Both the position numbers and the translations under genes were made by a program. Under the pieces are notes generated by a model that saw only the letters and a program-made list of their open reading frames with translations, had not been told where the DNA came from and did no database searches. A stretch of DNA of 64,000 nucleotides, taken from Peteryoungia rhizophila. GTDB lineage: Bacteria; Pseudomonadota; Alphaproteobacteria; Rhizobiales; Rhizobiaceae. Numbering within the stretch: the first letter of the stretch is position 1; every line of letters starts with the position of its first letter. The stretch lies in NCBI RefSeq assembly GCF_004912145.1, contig NZ_STGT01000003.1, forward strand, positions 1-64,000. The letters run 5' to 3'. Positions 50,789 to 59,340 of this stretch are shown in pieces.

Positions 50789-51425
50789 TCGGGACCGCAG
50801 GGCCAATTGGCCGCAAGTCGGCCGGGCATTGCCCGCGCCAAAACCCTGTCCACAAAAAACAAACGCCCCGGGACGCAATACTCGATCCGGGGCGCAACCG
50901 ACAGTTACCTGCCGGCCGATCCATCTATCGTTACAAGCGTTACCGCATCGTTAGCGCGCCCCTTCAGAAACATTTTTTGATTATTTTTTTGTGTCCGCGA
51001 AACCGGACGCACGCCCTATGTATTGGCGCATCTGGGATATTCGAAGTCTCATCCGGAACGGCTACATGGCCTCCACTGCGATCTGCCGAATGCAACTGCC
51101 CGTCTCTTGAGCGACTTGACCTCGCGCAGCAGCCGAAATGCGGCAAAATCAGTCGCACCAATGACTTGGTGGTTGCGTCCTTGCACCATGCCCTCCGTCC
51201 GAGAGGTTGATTTTCGATCCCAAAGACGTAGGCTGTTAGGCGTGACAGACGGTCGACAGGGCAGAACGCTCTCTATGACAAGACCGGGTCCGATGGATGT
51301 CGCACCGGTTCGACGCGTCCCGGTCGCCATCCACAATGAAGACAAAATTGGCCGAGCGGTCCGCAGTAGCCGCCTCTGCCCGTCCCGATGAACGCTGCAA
51401 GATAAGACTGGGAGGTCTTAACTCC
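50789..51425. other. Intergenic stretch of about 640 bp
   Basis: No convincing protein gene on either strand. It contains a minus-strand terminator-like hairpin at 50864-50894, three CGTTA-type direct repeats at 50929-50954, an A/T-rich block at 50970-50992 beside a GTCCG / CGGAC hairpin, and the upstream region of the betaine operon. Short open frames here have unlikely residue composition. Confidence 0.4.
50864..50894 (-). terminator. Minus-strand terminator-like hairpin without an annotated gene
   Basis: Stem CGCCCCGG / CCGGGGCG with a 15-base loop, followed on the minus strand by TTTGTTTTTT. It would end a transcript coming from higher coordinates, where no minus-strand gene is annotated, so a small RNA is possible. 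Confidence 0.6.
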
Positions 51426-52424
51426 ATGAAGAAGCTCCTCGCTTCCACACTTCTCGCCGCGGGTCTTTACGCAGTTGCAGGGTCCGCCCAGGCTGCCGAA
51501 TGCGGCGATGTCTCCATCGCAGAAATGAACTGGGCCTCGGCCGGCGTCGCCGCCTATGTCGACAAGATCATCCTGGAAAGCGGCTATGGCTGCGCCGTGA
51601 CCGTCGTCACCGGTGACACCATGCCGACCTTCGCCTCGATGAACGAGAAAGGCCAGCCGGACATGGCGCCCGAATTTTGGGTCAATGCCGTGCGTACCGC
51701 CCTCGACGAAGCGATCGCCGAAGGCCGCCTGATCCAGGCCGCTCCGCTGCTCTCCGACGGTGGTGTCGAAGGCTGGTGGATTCCAAAGTTCATCGCCGAC
51801 GCCAATCCGGACATCACGACGGTCGAGGATGCCTTGAAGCATCCGGAACTGTTCCCGGCTCCGGAAGATGCAACCAAGGCTGCCGTGACGAACTGCCCTT
51901 CGGGCTGGAACTGCCAGGTCTCGACGGCTAACCTCTATCGTGCTCTCGGCGCGAAGGAAAAAGGCTTTGAACTGATCGATACCGGTTCGGCTGCCGGCCT
52001 CGACGGCTCGATCGCCAATGCCTTCGAAAACAAGAAGGGCTGGCTCGGCTACTACTGGGCTCCGACCGCGATCCTCGGCAAGTATGAGATGGTCAAGCTC
52101 TCCTTCGGCGTTGAACACGACAAGGCCTCCTGGGATGCCTGCACGGCCGTTCCGGATTGCGCTGAACCGAAGGTGAATGCCTATCCGGTCTCCGACGTCT
52201 ATACGGTCGTGACCAAGGGCTTTGCTGAAAAGGCTGGCGTTGCCATGGATTACGTGAAGACCCGCAAATGGGACAACGCGACCGTCGGCAAGGTCCTCGC
52301 TTGGATGGAAGAAAACCAGGGCACCAACGAAGACGGCGCCAAGCACTTCCTGGAAACCTATCCGGACATGTGGACCACTTGGGTCGCTCCCGAGGTTGCC
52401 GACAAGGTCAAGGCAGCTCTCTGA
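51426..52424 (+). CDS. Betaine/quaternary-amine ABC transporter substrate-binding protein (OpuAC type)
   Basis: 332-residue periplasmic binding protein with a clear signal peptide (LLASTLLAAGLYAVAGSAQA) and an OpuAC/ProX domain. The ligand-binding tryptophans are suggested by MNWASAG, GWWIP and LGYYWAPTAI. Related rhizobial systems (ProX, and HutX of the histidine/proline-betaine importer) take up glycine betaine or proline betaine. GGGAGG precedes the ATG at 51426. The permease and ATPase follow, and a betaine-using methyltransferase lies next, which favours betaine as ligand. Confidence 0.9.
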   Translation: MKKLLASTLLAAGLYAVAGSAQAAECGDVSIAEMNWASAGVAAYVDKIILESGYGCAVTVVTGDTMPTFASMNEKGQPDMAPEFWVNAVRTALDEAIAEGRLIQAAPLLSDGGVEGWWIPKFIADANPDITTVEDALKHPELFPAPEDATKAAVTNCPSGWNCQVSTANLYRALGAKEKGFELIDTGSAAGLDGSIANAFENKKGWLGYYWAPTAILGKYEMVKLSFGVEHDKASWDACTAVPDCAEPKVNAYPVSDVYTVVTKGFAEKAGVAMDYVKTRKWDNATVGKVLAWMEENQGTNEDGAKHFLETYPDMWTTWVAPEVADKVKAAL

Positions 52425-52444
52425 GCACGGTCTCATGCAAACAT

Positions 52445-52466
52445 GCGGCGGGCTTCGGCCCGCCGC
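52445..52466 (+). terminator. Hairpin between binding-protein and permease genes
   Basis: Perfect 9-bp stem GCGGCGGGC / GCCCGCCGC with a stable TTCG loop, followed by GCTTT. In such operons it commonly lowers distal expression, keeping the binding protein in excess. Confidence 0.7.
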
Positions 52467-52642
52467 GCTTTCTGCGAAGCGGCATGCCGCATCACGCCAT
52501 TCAAACGACTCCCGACGTCGCAGACGGCATGAATTCCCTCCCGGAACTCGATTAGCCTCTCACCTCGGGAAATGGCATCGCCGACAAGGCCCATCGCAGC
52601 GTGCAAGCGTCATCAAGGGCGAGGGTCGACAAGGGGAACGAG

Positions 52643-53557
52643 ATGGCTTCGACTTTATGCAATTACCTGCCGGAACTGCTCTGCACGTTTCCGAAGATTG
52701 ACGACACCGTCATGCGCGTCGGGCGCAAAAGTATCGACGACAGCTTCAAGGGTTTCGTCCGTGCCTATGGCAACGTCATCGATGCCGTGACGCATCCACT
52801 GCAACTCTTCCTCAACTGGCTCGAGGCGTTGTTCGTCACAACACCCTGGTTCATATTCCTCGCCGTCATGGTGGCGATCGTCTATCTCACCAGCCGCAAC
52901 CTGCGCATCGTGGTGATCACGGTGATTGGCATGTTGTTCATCGGGTTCGTCGGTCTGTGGGAAGACACGATGATCACGCTGGCGATCGTGACCGTTTCGA
53001 CGCTGCTCGCGATCGTCATCGGCATTCCGATCGGCATCATGATGGCGCGCTCGGACCGCGCCCAGTCGATCGTAAATCCGGTCCTCGACGTGATGCAGAC
53101 AATGCCAAGTTTCGTCTATCTCATACCGGTCGTCATGGTCTTCGGAATCGGCAAGGTGCCGGGCGTGATCGCGGTCGTCATCTATGCCGTACCGCCGATG
53201 ATCCGCCTGACCAATCTCGGCATCCGTCTCGTCGACCGGGAAGTGCTCGAAGCCGCCGACGCCTTCGGCTCTTCGCCGCGCCAGAAGCTGATGAATGTGC
53301 AGATCCCGCTGGCGCTCCCGACCGTCATGGCCGGCATCAACCAGACCATCATGATGTCGCTCGCCATGGTCGTGGTCGCCTCCATGATCGGCGTCGGTGG
53401 CCTTGGGAAGAACGTGCTTCAGGCCATTTCCAACCAGTTCCTGACCATCGGCTTCCTAAACGGCTTTGCGCTCGTCGCCATTGCCATCATCTTCGACCGC
53501 GCCAGCCAGGCTTACGGCAAGCGCCTGCAGCGCCATACGGAGGTCGTCCATGGCTAG
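52643..53557 (+). CDS. Betaine ABC transporter permease (ProW type)
   Basis: 304-residue inner-membrane permease of the ProW/OpuAB group. About six hydrophobic helices are visible; the EAA loop region reads REVLEAADAFGSSPRQKLMN and then VQIPLALPTVMAGINQTIMM. The N-terminal region before the first helix is long, as in ProW. The ATG at 52643 follows AAGGGGAACG. Its 3' end overlaps the ATPase start by 8 bases. Confidence 0.92.
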   Translation: MASTLCNYLPELLCTFPKIDDTVMRVGRKSIDDSFKGFVRAYGNVIDAVTHPLQLFLNWLEALFVTTPWFIFLAVMVAIVYLTSRNLRIVVITVIGMLFIGFVGLWEDTMITLAIVTVSTLLAIVIGIPIGIMMARSDRAQSIVNPVLDVMQTMPSFVYLIPVVMVFGIGKVPGVIAVVIYAVPPMIRLTNLGIRLVDREVLEAADAFGSSPRQKLMNVQIPLALPTVMAGINQTIMMSLAMVVVASMIGVGGLGKNVLQAISNQFLTIGFLNGFALVAIAIIFDRASQAYGKRLQRHTEVVHG

Positions 53558-54602
53558 TCACGGGATTGAAATCAAGAGCCTTTACAAGATCTTCGGCCCT
53601 GACGGCGCAGCCCATATCGACGCCGTCAAGGCCGGTATGTCCAAGGCGGAGCTCAACGAAAAGCACGGCCACGTGCTGGGTCTCAAGGACATCAACATCT
53701 CGATGCCGGCTGGCGGCATCACCGTCGTCATGGGTTTGTCCGGATCCGGCAAATCGACGCTGATCCGCCACATCAACCGCCTGATCGAGCCGACTGCCGG
53801 TGAAGTCCTCTATGACACCGTCGATGTCTGTCGCATGTCGGAACTGGAATTGCGGGAATTCCGTCGCCACAAGACCGCGATGGTCTTCCAGAAGTTCGCG
53901 CTGCTCCCGCACCGCACGGTGCTCGAGAACACCATTTACGGACTGGACATCCAGGGCATTCCCCGCTCGAAGAGCGAGGAGATTGGTCGCCGCTGGATTG
54001 ATCGGGTGGGTCTCTCCGGCTTCGAGAGCCATTATCCGAACCAGCTGTCAGGTGGGATGCAGCAGCGTGTTGGACTTGCCCGTGCGCTCTCCAATGATGC
54101 CGACATCCTGTTGATGGACGAAGCCTATTCAGCGCTCGACCCGCTCATCCGTGTCGACATGCAGACGGTTCTGCTCGACCTGCAGCAGGAACTCAAGAAG
54201 ACCGTCGTCTTCATTACCCATGACCTCGATGAGGCGCTGCGTCTCGGCGACCGTATCGCAGTCCTGCGGGATGGCGAAGTGATCCAGCAGGGAACGGGTC
54301 AGCAAATCGTCTTGCAGCCGGCGGACGACTATATCTCGGCTTTCGTCAAGGAAGTGAACCGCGGGCGCGTCATCAGACTGGACACCATCATGGGGCCTCT
54401 GTCTGGTGCCACTGAAGGCCTTGCCATGCCCGGCGATACCGTTCTCGAGGCTGCGGCACGGGTCATGACGGACGCCCACCAGTCGAGCATCATCGTGACG
54501 GATGGGGCCGGCACTCCGATCGGGCGAGCGGACCTGCAGCAGATCATCTCGGCGATGGTCACACCGAAGAGCCATGAGGACAACCAGTTGGCTGCGGAAT
54601 AG
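53550..54602 (+). CDS. Betaine ABC transporter ATP-binding protein (ProV type)
   Basis: 350-residue ATPase. Walker A is [18 protein letters not shown], the Q-loop lies in TAMVFQKFALLPHRTV, the signature is NQLSGGMQQRVGLARAL and Walker B is ADILLMDEAYSALDPLIR. After residue about 280 comes a short CBS-like region (VLEAAARVMTDAHQSSIIVT), as in ProV, which is linked to ionic-strength sensing in that family. The start overlaps the permease stop, so the proteins are made together. Confidence 0.93.
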   Translation: MASHGIEIKSLYKIFGPDGAAHIDAVKAGMSKAELNEKHGHVLGLKDINISMPAGGITVVMGLSGSGKSTLIRHINRLIEPTAGEVLYDTVDVCRMSELELREFRRHKTAMVFQKFALLPHRTVLENTIYGLDIQGIPRSKSEEIGRRWIDRVGLSGFESHYPNQLSGGMQQRVGLARALSNDADILLMDEAYSALDPLIRVDMQTVLLDLQQELKKTVVFITHDLDEALRLGDRIAVLRDGEVIQQGTGQQIVLQPADDYISAFVKEVNRGRVIRLDTIMGPLSGATEGLAMPGDTVLEAAARVMTDAHQSSIIVTDGAGTPIGRADLQQIISAMVTPKSHEDNQLAAE

Positions 54603-54639
54603 CGGCAACCTCCCTCCTGCACTGGGAAGATACGGCTCG

Positions 54640-54664
54640 ACGGCCCCGCCCTTCGCGGGGCCGT
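54640..54664 (+). terminator. Terminator after the betaine transporter operon
   Basis: Perfect 10-bp stem ACGGCCCCGC / GCGGGGCCGT with a 5-base loop and a weak T-tract, between the ATPase gene and the bmt operator-like palindrome. Confidence 0.65.
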
Positions 54665-54682
54665 TGTCGCTTTGGAGATTGA

Positions 54683-54710
54683 AACCATATAAAGGCTTCT
54701 TTATATGGTT
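54683..54710. promoter_or_regulatory. Perfect palindrome upstream of bmt, probable operator
   Basis: Twelve-bp arms AACCATATAAAG / CTTTATATGGTT around a 4-base spacer GCTT, ending 24 bases before the bmt ATG. There is no T-run, so it does not look like a terminator. The AT-rich dyad resembles operators of ArsR-type regulators of methionine-cycle genes (SahR and SamR are known in Proteobacteria); this is inference, not a checked match. Confidence 0.7.
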
Positions 54711-54734
54711 GGCATGACAAAGAGAGGAACCACC

Positions 54735-55754
54735 ATGGCGACCCCGTCCAATCCGCTTTCCGAATTGCTGGCCGAAAAGGGCGTGCTGCTCGCCGATGGC
54801 GCCACCGGCACCAATCTCTTCGCGCAAGGGCTCGAGGCCGGCGAGGCGCCGGAACTGTGGAACGAGGCGCAGCCGGAGAAAATCGTCAAGCTGCACCAGG
54901 ATTTCGTTGATGCCGGTGCCGACATCATCCTCACCAATTCCTTTGGCGGCACCCGCCACCGCCTGAAGCTTCACCATGCACAGGACCGCGTGCACGAGTT
55001 GAACAAGAAGGCCGCCGAGATCGCCCGTTCGGTCGCCGACAAGGCGCCGCGCAAGGTGATAGTGGCCGGTTCGGTGGGTCCGACCGGAGAATTGCTGATT
55101 CCGCTTGGGGCGATGTCCTATGAAGAAGCGGTCGCCGCTTTTGTCGAGCAGATGGAAGGCTTGAAAGCCGGTGGCGCGGATGTCGCCTGGATCGAGACCA
55201 TGTCTTCAGCGGATGAAATCCGCGCTGCCGCCGAGGCCGCCGTCAAGGTCGGCATGCCCTACACCTTTACCGGTTCCTTCGACACGGCAGGCAAGACGAT
55301 GATGGGGCTTCACCCGAAGGATATTCATGGCGTCGCGCCCGATGTGGGCGGCGGGCCACTTGCCGTCGGCGCCAATTGCGGTGTCGGCGCGTCCGACATC
55401 CTGCAGAGCCTGCTCGACATGACCGGCGCGAACCCCGAGGCGGTCGTGATCGTCAAGGGAAATTGCGGCATCCCGGAATTCCGCGGAACCGAGATCTTCT
55501 ATTCCGGCACGCCACCGTTGATGGCGGATTACGCCCGCCTCGCCCGCGATGCCGGCGCCAAGATCATCGGCGGCTGCTGTGGCACGTCCTGCGATCACCT
55601 GGCCGCCATGCGGCAGGCGCTTGACAACTACACGCCTGGCCCACGTCCGACCCTGGATGTGATCGTCGAGCGGATCGGGCCGCTGCGCAACAAGACGGCC
55701 GACCAGAGCGGTGCTCAGGAAAGCAGCCGTCGCCCCCGCCGTCGCGGCAACTGA
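54735..55754 (+). CDS. bmt: Betaine--homocysteine S-methyltransferase
   Basis: 339-residue zinc methyltransferase that uses a methyl donor such as glycine betaine to convert homocysteine to methionine. The N-terminus reads LLADGATGTNLFAQGLEAGE, the family start. Zinc ligands are Cys215 (GANCGVG) and Cys281-Cys282 in GGCCGTSCDHL. The VAGSVGPTGELLIPLGAMSY segment is also typical. The ATG at 54735 has AGAGAGGA upstream and leaves the palindrome outside the coding region. The basic C-terminal tail (SSRRPRRRGN) is unusual but short. It follows the betaine importer. Confidence 0.9.
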   Translation: MATPSNPLSELLAEKGVLLADGATGTNLFAQGLEAGEAPELWNEAQPEKIVKLHQDFVDAGADIILTNSFGGTRHRLKLHHAQDRVHELNKKAAEIARSVADKAPRKVIVAGSVGPTGELLIPLGAMSYEEAVAAFVEQMEGLKAGGADVAWIETMSSADEIRAAAEAAVKVGMPYTFTGSFDTAGKTMMGLHPKDIHGVAPDVGGGPLAVGANCGVGASDILQSLLDMTGANPEAVVIVKGNCGIPEFRGTEIFYSGTPPLMADYARLARDAGAKIIGGCCGTSCDHLAAMRQALDNYTPGPRPTLDVIVERIGPLRNKTADQSGAQESSRRPRRRGN

Positions 55755-55778
55755 GCCGAACAGAACTGCATCAATGAA

Positions 55779-55802
55779 AAAGGGCGCCGCGCGGCGCCCT
55801 TT
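55779..55802. terminator. Bidirectional terminator between bmt and fpr
   Basis: Self-complementary AAAGGGCGCC / GGCGCCCTTT with a 4-base loop (GCGC), flanked by A-run and T-rich sequence; serves convergent bmt and fpr. Confidence 0.85.
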
Positions 55803-55826
55803 CTGATTCCCGTGTACGATCGAAAC

Positions 55827-56639
55827 TTAGCCGACGAAGGCGCGTTCGATGACGAATTCGGCCGGCTTGTTGTTGGCGCCTTCGGTCAGGCCCGCCTGTT
55901 CGAGCAGCGCCTTGGTGTCCTTGAGCATGGCGGTGGAGCCGCAGATCATGCCGCGATCGACGGCCGGATCGAGTGGCGGCACGCCGAGATCGGCGAACAT
56001 CTTTCCATTCTCGATCAGTGTCGTGATGCGGCCCTGAAAGGGGTAGTCTTCCCGAGTGACCGTCGCATAGTGCTTCAGCTTGTCGCCGACGACTTCGGCG
56101 AGGAACTCGTGGTTCCTGATCTCCTCGACGAGATCGAAGCCGTATTTGAGTTCGGCGACATCGCGGCAGGTGTGCGTGAGGATGACTTCCTCGAACTTCT
56201 CATAGGTTTCCGGATCGCGGATCAGGCTGGCGAAGGGCGCAATGCCGGTGCCGGTCGAGAACATGTAGAGGCGCTTGCCGGGGGTGAGCGCGTCGAGAAC
56301 CAGCGTGCCAGTCGGCTTCTTGCGCATCAGCACCCTGTCACCCGGCTGGATGCGCTGCAGGTGCTGGGTGAGCGGACCGTCCGGAACCTTGATCGAGAAG
56401 AATTCGAGTTCTTCGTCCCAGGAAGGGCTGGCGATCGAATAGGCTCGGTAAATCGGCTTGCCCTCGACCATCAGGCCGATCATCGCAAACTCGCCGGAGC
56501 GAAAGCGGAAGCCGGCGGGGCGGGTCATACGGAAGCGGAACAGGTGGTCGGTATAATGCGTGACGCTCAGCACCGTCTCCGCATAGACGCCATCAGGCAC
56601 GATCAGTTCGGCATTGTCGGTCTTCACAGGAGCATTCAT
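55827..56639 (-). CDS. fpr: Ferredoxin--NADP(+) reductase
   Basis: 270-residue flavoprotein that exchanges electrons between NADPH and ferredoxin or flavodoxin; bacterial type I FPR. FAD motif is IYRAYSIASPSWDEEL (RxYS), the NADP-binding loop is MFSTGTGIAPFASLIRDPE, and the C-terminus is EFVIERAFVG, the ending of the alphaproteobacterial group. It stands alone on the minus strand, in a region that also has the sulfite-reduction genes, which need reducing power. Confidence 0.95.
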   Translation of the reverse strand: MNAPVKTDNAELIVPDGVYAETVLSVTHYTDHLFRFRMTRPAGFRFRSGEFAMIGLMVEGKPIYRAYSIASPSWDEELEFFSIKVPDGPLTQHLQRIQPGDRVLMRKKPTGTLVLDALTPGKRLYMFSTGTGIAPFASLIRDPETYEKFEEVILTHTCRDVAELKYGFDLVEEIRNHEFLAEVVGDKLKHYATVTREDYPFQGRITTLIENGKMFADLGVPPLDPAVDRGMICGSTAMLKDTKALLEQAGLTEGANNKPAEFVIERAFVG

Positions 56640-56809
56640 AGGCTGTCGGTCCTATCCTTCGGTCGATTGGGATGAGCCTATAATCCAGACCGTCCCATTC
56701 CACAATTCAGCCGGCATGCAGATTTCGCAGCCGAGATATCCGTTAAAGCGAAGACGGCGACCTTGACCGAGGTCAATTCGCCGCCGTCATATAGCGATTT
56801 ATATATGTC

Positions 56810-57322
56810 TCAGGCGCCTCTGGAGCCAAGGCGACGCCAGCTGAAACCGCCGACCGCTTCGGAAGCCCGAGCCGTCGGCTGGTAGCGCTGGGCAACGCCC
56901 GTGAGACAGTTTTCGGCGAGCCTGCGCTGGGCGACCGGGTTGGTGACTGCGAAGCTGTCAAAACCGGTGCGCAGCATCAGCGGCACCTGGTCGATCAGCA
57001 CGTCACCGACGGCGCGAAGCTCGCCGGTGTAACCTAGGCGTTCGCGGAGCAGCGTTGCATGGCTGAAGCCACGTCCGTCATTGAACGCCGGGAAGGCCAC
57101 GGCGATCAGGGCGATGCGGTCGAGATGCGGCTCGAGTTTCTTCACGTCGTCGGCTGGTGCCACAAACACGCCGAGACCGACGTCGTTGGTATCACCGACG
57201 GCTTCGAGGAAAGCGTCCAGCGGCAGCAGGGCTTTTTCGCCCTCGCCCGCCTTGCGCTCTTCCGTCTCGGTCACCCAGCTATCGCCCTCGACGAAACCGG
57301 CTTCTTTCCAAATCTTGGTCAT
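56810..57322 (-). CDS. DUF934 domain-containing protein
   Basis: 170-residue protein of the DUF934 family, often encoded with cysI and the siroheme genes. Seen here: LPLDAFLEAVGDTNDVGLGV, then the conserved AFPAFNDGRGFSHATLLRER core, GELRAVGDVLIDQVPLM and a basic C-terminus. The function is unknown; context suggests a role in assimilatory sulfate reduction. AGGACAAGAC precedes the ATG at 57322, 13 bases after the cysI stop. Confidence 0.9.
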   Translation of the reverse strand: MTKIWKEAGFVEGDSWVTETEERKAGEGEKALLPLDAFLEAVGDTNDVGLGVFVAPADDVKKLEPHLDRIALIAVAFPAFNDGRGFSHATLLRERLGYTGELRAVGDVLIDQVPLMLRTGFDSFAVTNPVAQRRLAENCLTGVAQRYQPTARASEAVGGFSWRRLGSRGA

Positions 57323-57335
57323 GTCTTGTCCTGTC

Positions 57336-59009
57336 TCAGGCAGCTTCAACGGCGGCGTTGCCGTAGAGCGCGTCCTTGAACGGCTTCGGGCCGACGCGGC
57401 GATAGGCTTCGAGGAAGGTTTCCTTCGGATCGAGGCGCAGGCCGAGATAGGTATCGACGATCGTCTCGACTGCGTCCGTCACCTTTTCCGGCTCGAAGCC
57501 GCGACCGATGATTTCGCCGATCGAGGAGTTCTCGTCACCGGAACCGCCAAGCGTGATCTGGTAGAGTTCGGCCCCCTTCTTTTCGACACCCAGCAGGCCG
57601 ATATGTCCGACATGGTGGTGGCCGCAGGCATTAATGCAGCCGGAGATCTTGATCTTCAGCTCGCCGATCTCCTGTTGGCGCTCCAGCGAGCCGAAACGCT
57701 CGGAGATCGCCTGGGCGACCGGGATTGAGCGGGCGTTGGCGAGCGCGCAGTAATCCAGTCCGGGACAGACGATCATGTCCGTGATGAGGTTCGAATTGGC
57801 GGTGCCAAGCCCCGCCTTTTCCAGCGCCTGGTAAAGCGGGTAGAGATCGCCCCTGGCGACATGCGGCAGGATCAGGTTCTGCTCATGGCTGACACGAATC
57901 TCATCGAAGGCGTAACGCTCGGCGAGGTCGGCGACGAGGTCCATCTGGGCGTCGGTTGCATCACCCGGCGTGCCGCCGATAGGCTTCAGCGAGATCGTCA
58001 CCATGCCGTAATCAGGATGACGATGCGGCTTTACGTTCTGCTGGACCCAGGACGCAAAGGCGGGATCCGCCTTCTGGGCGCGTGCGAGGGCTTCCCAGCC
58101 ATCGGGCTGAGCCGTGAGCGCCGGTGGCGCGAAATAGGTCTCGATGGCCCGGATATCGCCTTCCGGCAGCTTCAGCTCGCTGTCGCGGATCTCAGCGAAT
58201 TCGGCCTCGACCTGGCGGGTCAGTTCCTCGACGCCGGTCTCGTGAACGAGGATCTTGATGCGGGCCTTGTATTTGTTGTCGCGGCGGCCGTGCAGATTGT
58301 ACACGCGCACGATCGCGGTGATGTAGGTCAGAAGATCGGCTTCCGGCAGGAAATCGTTGATCTTCTTGGCGATCAGCGGTGTGCGGCCCTGGCCACCGCC
58401 GACATAGACGGCAAAGCCGAGTTCGCCGGCTTCGTTCTTCTTCAGATGCAGGCCGATGTCATGCACCTGGATCGCGGCGCGGTCCTTCTCGGCGCCTGTC
58501 ACGGCGATCTTGAACTTGCGCGGCAGGAAGGAGAATTCCGGATGCAGCGAGGACCACTGGCGCAGGATTTCGGCATAGGGGCGCGGATCTGCGACTTCGT
58601 CGGCTGCCGCACCGGCAAAATGGTCGGCGGTGACGTTGCGGATGCAGTTGCCCGAGGTCTGGATGGCGTGCATCTCGACGCTTGCGAGATCCGTGAGGAT
58701 ATCAGGCGTATCCGAAAGCTTCGGCCAGTTGTACTGGATGTTCTGGCGGGTGGTGAAATGACCATAGCCGCGGTCATACTTGCGGGCGACCTCGGCAAGC
58801 ATGCGCATCTGCTTCGAATTCAGTGTCCCGTAGGGAATGGCGACGCGCAGCATGTAGGCGTGAAGCTGGAGATAGACGCCGTTCATCAGGCGCAACGGCT
58901 TGAACGCGTCTTCGGCGAGTTCGCCCGACAGGCGGCGGTCCACCTGGTCGCGGAACTGTTCTACGCGCGCCGATACGAAGGCGTGGTCGAATTCGTCATA
59001 ACGATACAT
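57336..59009 (-). CDS. cysI: Assimilatory nitrite/sulfite reductase (siroheme protein)
   Basis: 557-residue siroheme and 4Fe-4S enzyme that reduces sulfite to sulfide. It has the two-fold repeat of the family. The siroheme-proximal cysteine motifs are visible as CPGLDYCALANARSIP and ISGCINACGHHHVGHIG. Substrate-binding Arg/Lys residues are in FTTRQNIQYNWPK and GNCIRNVTADHFAG. TGAGGTAAG precedes the ATG. Upstream lies DUF2849 and cysG, which makes the siroheme. It could also reduce nitrite, but the cysG/DUF934 context favours sulfite. Confidence 0.93.
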   Translation of the reverse strand: MYRYDEFDHAFVSARVEQFRDQVDRRLSGELAEDAFKPLRLMNGVYLQLHAYMLRVAIPYGTLNSKQMRMLAEVARKYDRGYGHFTTRQNIQYNWPKLSDTPDILTDLASVEMHAIQTSGNCIRNVTADHFAGAAADEVADPRPYAEILRQWSSLHPEFSFLPRKFKIAVTGAEKDRAAIQVHDIGLHLKKNEAGELGFAVYVGGGQGRTPLIAKKINDFLPEADLLTYITAIVRVYNLHGRRDNKYKARIKILVHETGVEELTRQVEAEFAEIRDSELKLPEGDIRAIETYFAPPALTAQPDGWEALARAQKADPAFASWVQQNVKPHRHPDYGMVTISLKPIGGTPGDATDAQMDLVADLAERYAFDEIRVSHEQNLILPHVARGDLYPLYQALEKAGLGTANSNLITDMIVCPGLDYCALANARSIPVAQAISERFGSLERQQEIGELKIKISGCINACGHHHVGHIGLLGVEKKGAELYQITLGGSGDENSSIGEIIGRGFEPEKVTDAVETIVDTYLGLRLDPKETFLEAYRRVGPKPFKDALYGNAAVEAA

Positions 59010-59024
59010 GTCTTACCTCAGGCC

Positions 59025-59339
59025 TCAAGCCGCGATGAATGCCGGGTCGGCATAACCGTGACCCTCGGCATAAGCAATGGTTGGGCCTTCCGCCCGGATA
59101 CGTTCCCGCAGGCGCAAGGGGCGCAGCTTGCCGTCCTTTTCCTCGATCTCGATGACGTTGACATCGACGACGAGGTTGCTGGCGAAGGCCTGCTTGCCGG
59201 CGGCTTCGAGGGCTTCGACGGCCTCGGCATGGCGGGCGACGAAGGCTTCCTGCAGACGCTCGGTCCACTGGCCACTGGCGTCGAGCCAGACGGCGATGCC
59301 GTCAGTCAGGCGGTTTGCGGTCAAGACTTTGTCTGCCAT
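59025..59339 (-). CDS. DUF2849 domain-containing protein
   Basis: 104-residue protein of DUF2849, found next to cysG and cysI in alphaproteobacteria. It starts MADKVLTANRLTDGIAVWLD and contains AVEALEAAGKQAFASNLVVD. The function is unknown. The ATG at 59339 nearly abuts cysG (one base between), so the two are translationally coupled. Confidence 0.9.
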   Translation of the reverse strand: MADKVLTANRLTDGIAVWLDASGQWTERLQEAFVARHAEAVEALEAAGKQAFASNLVVDVNVIEIEEKDGKLRPLRLRERIRAEGPTIAYAEGHGYADPAFIAA

Positions 59340-59340
59340 G

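Noticed and set aside
50964-51345. Minus-strand open frames in the gap before the betaine operon
   Set aside because: Residue composition is basic and irregular, there are no ribosome-binding sites and no motif; a remnant gene cannot be excluded but is not supported.
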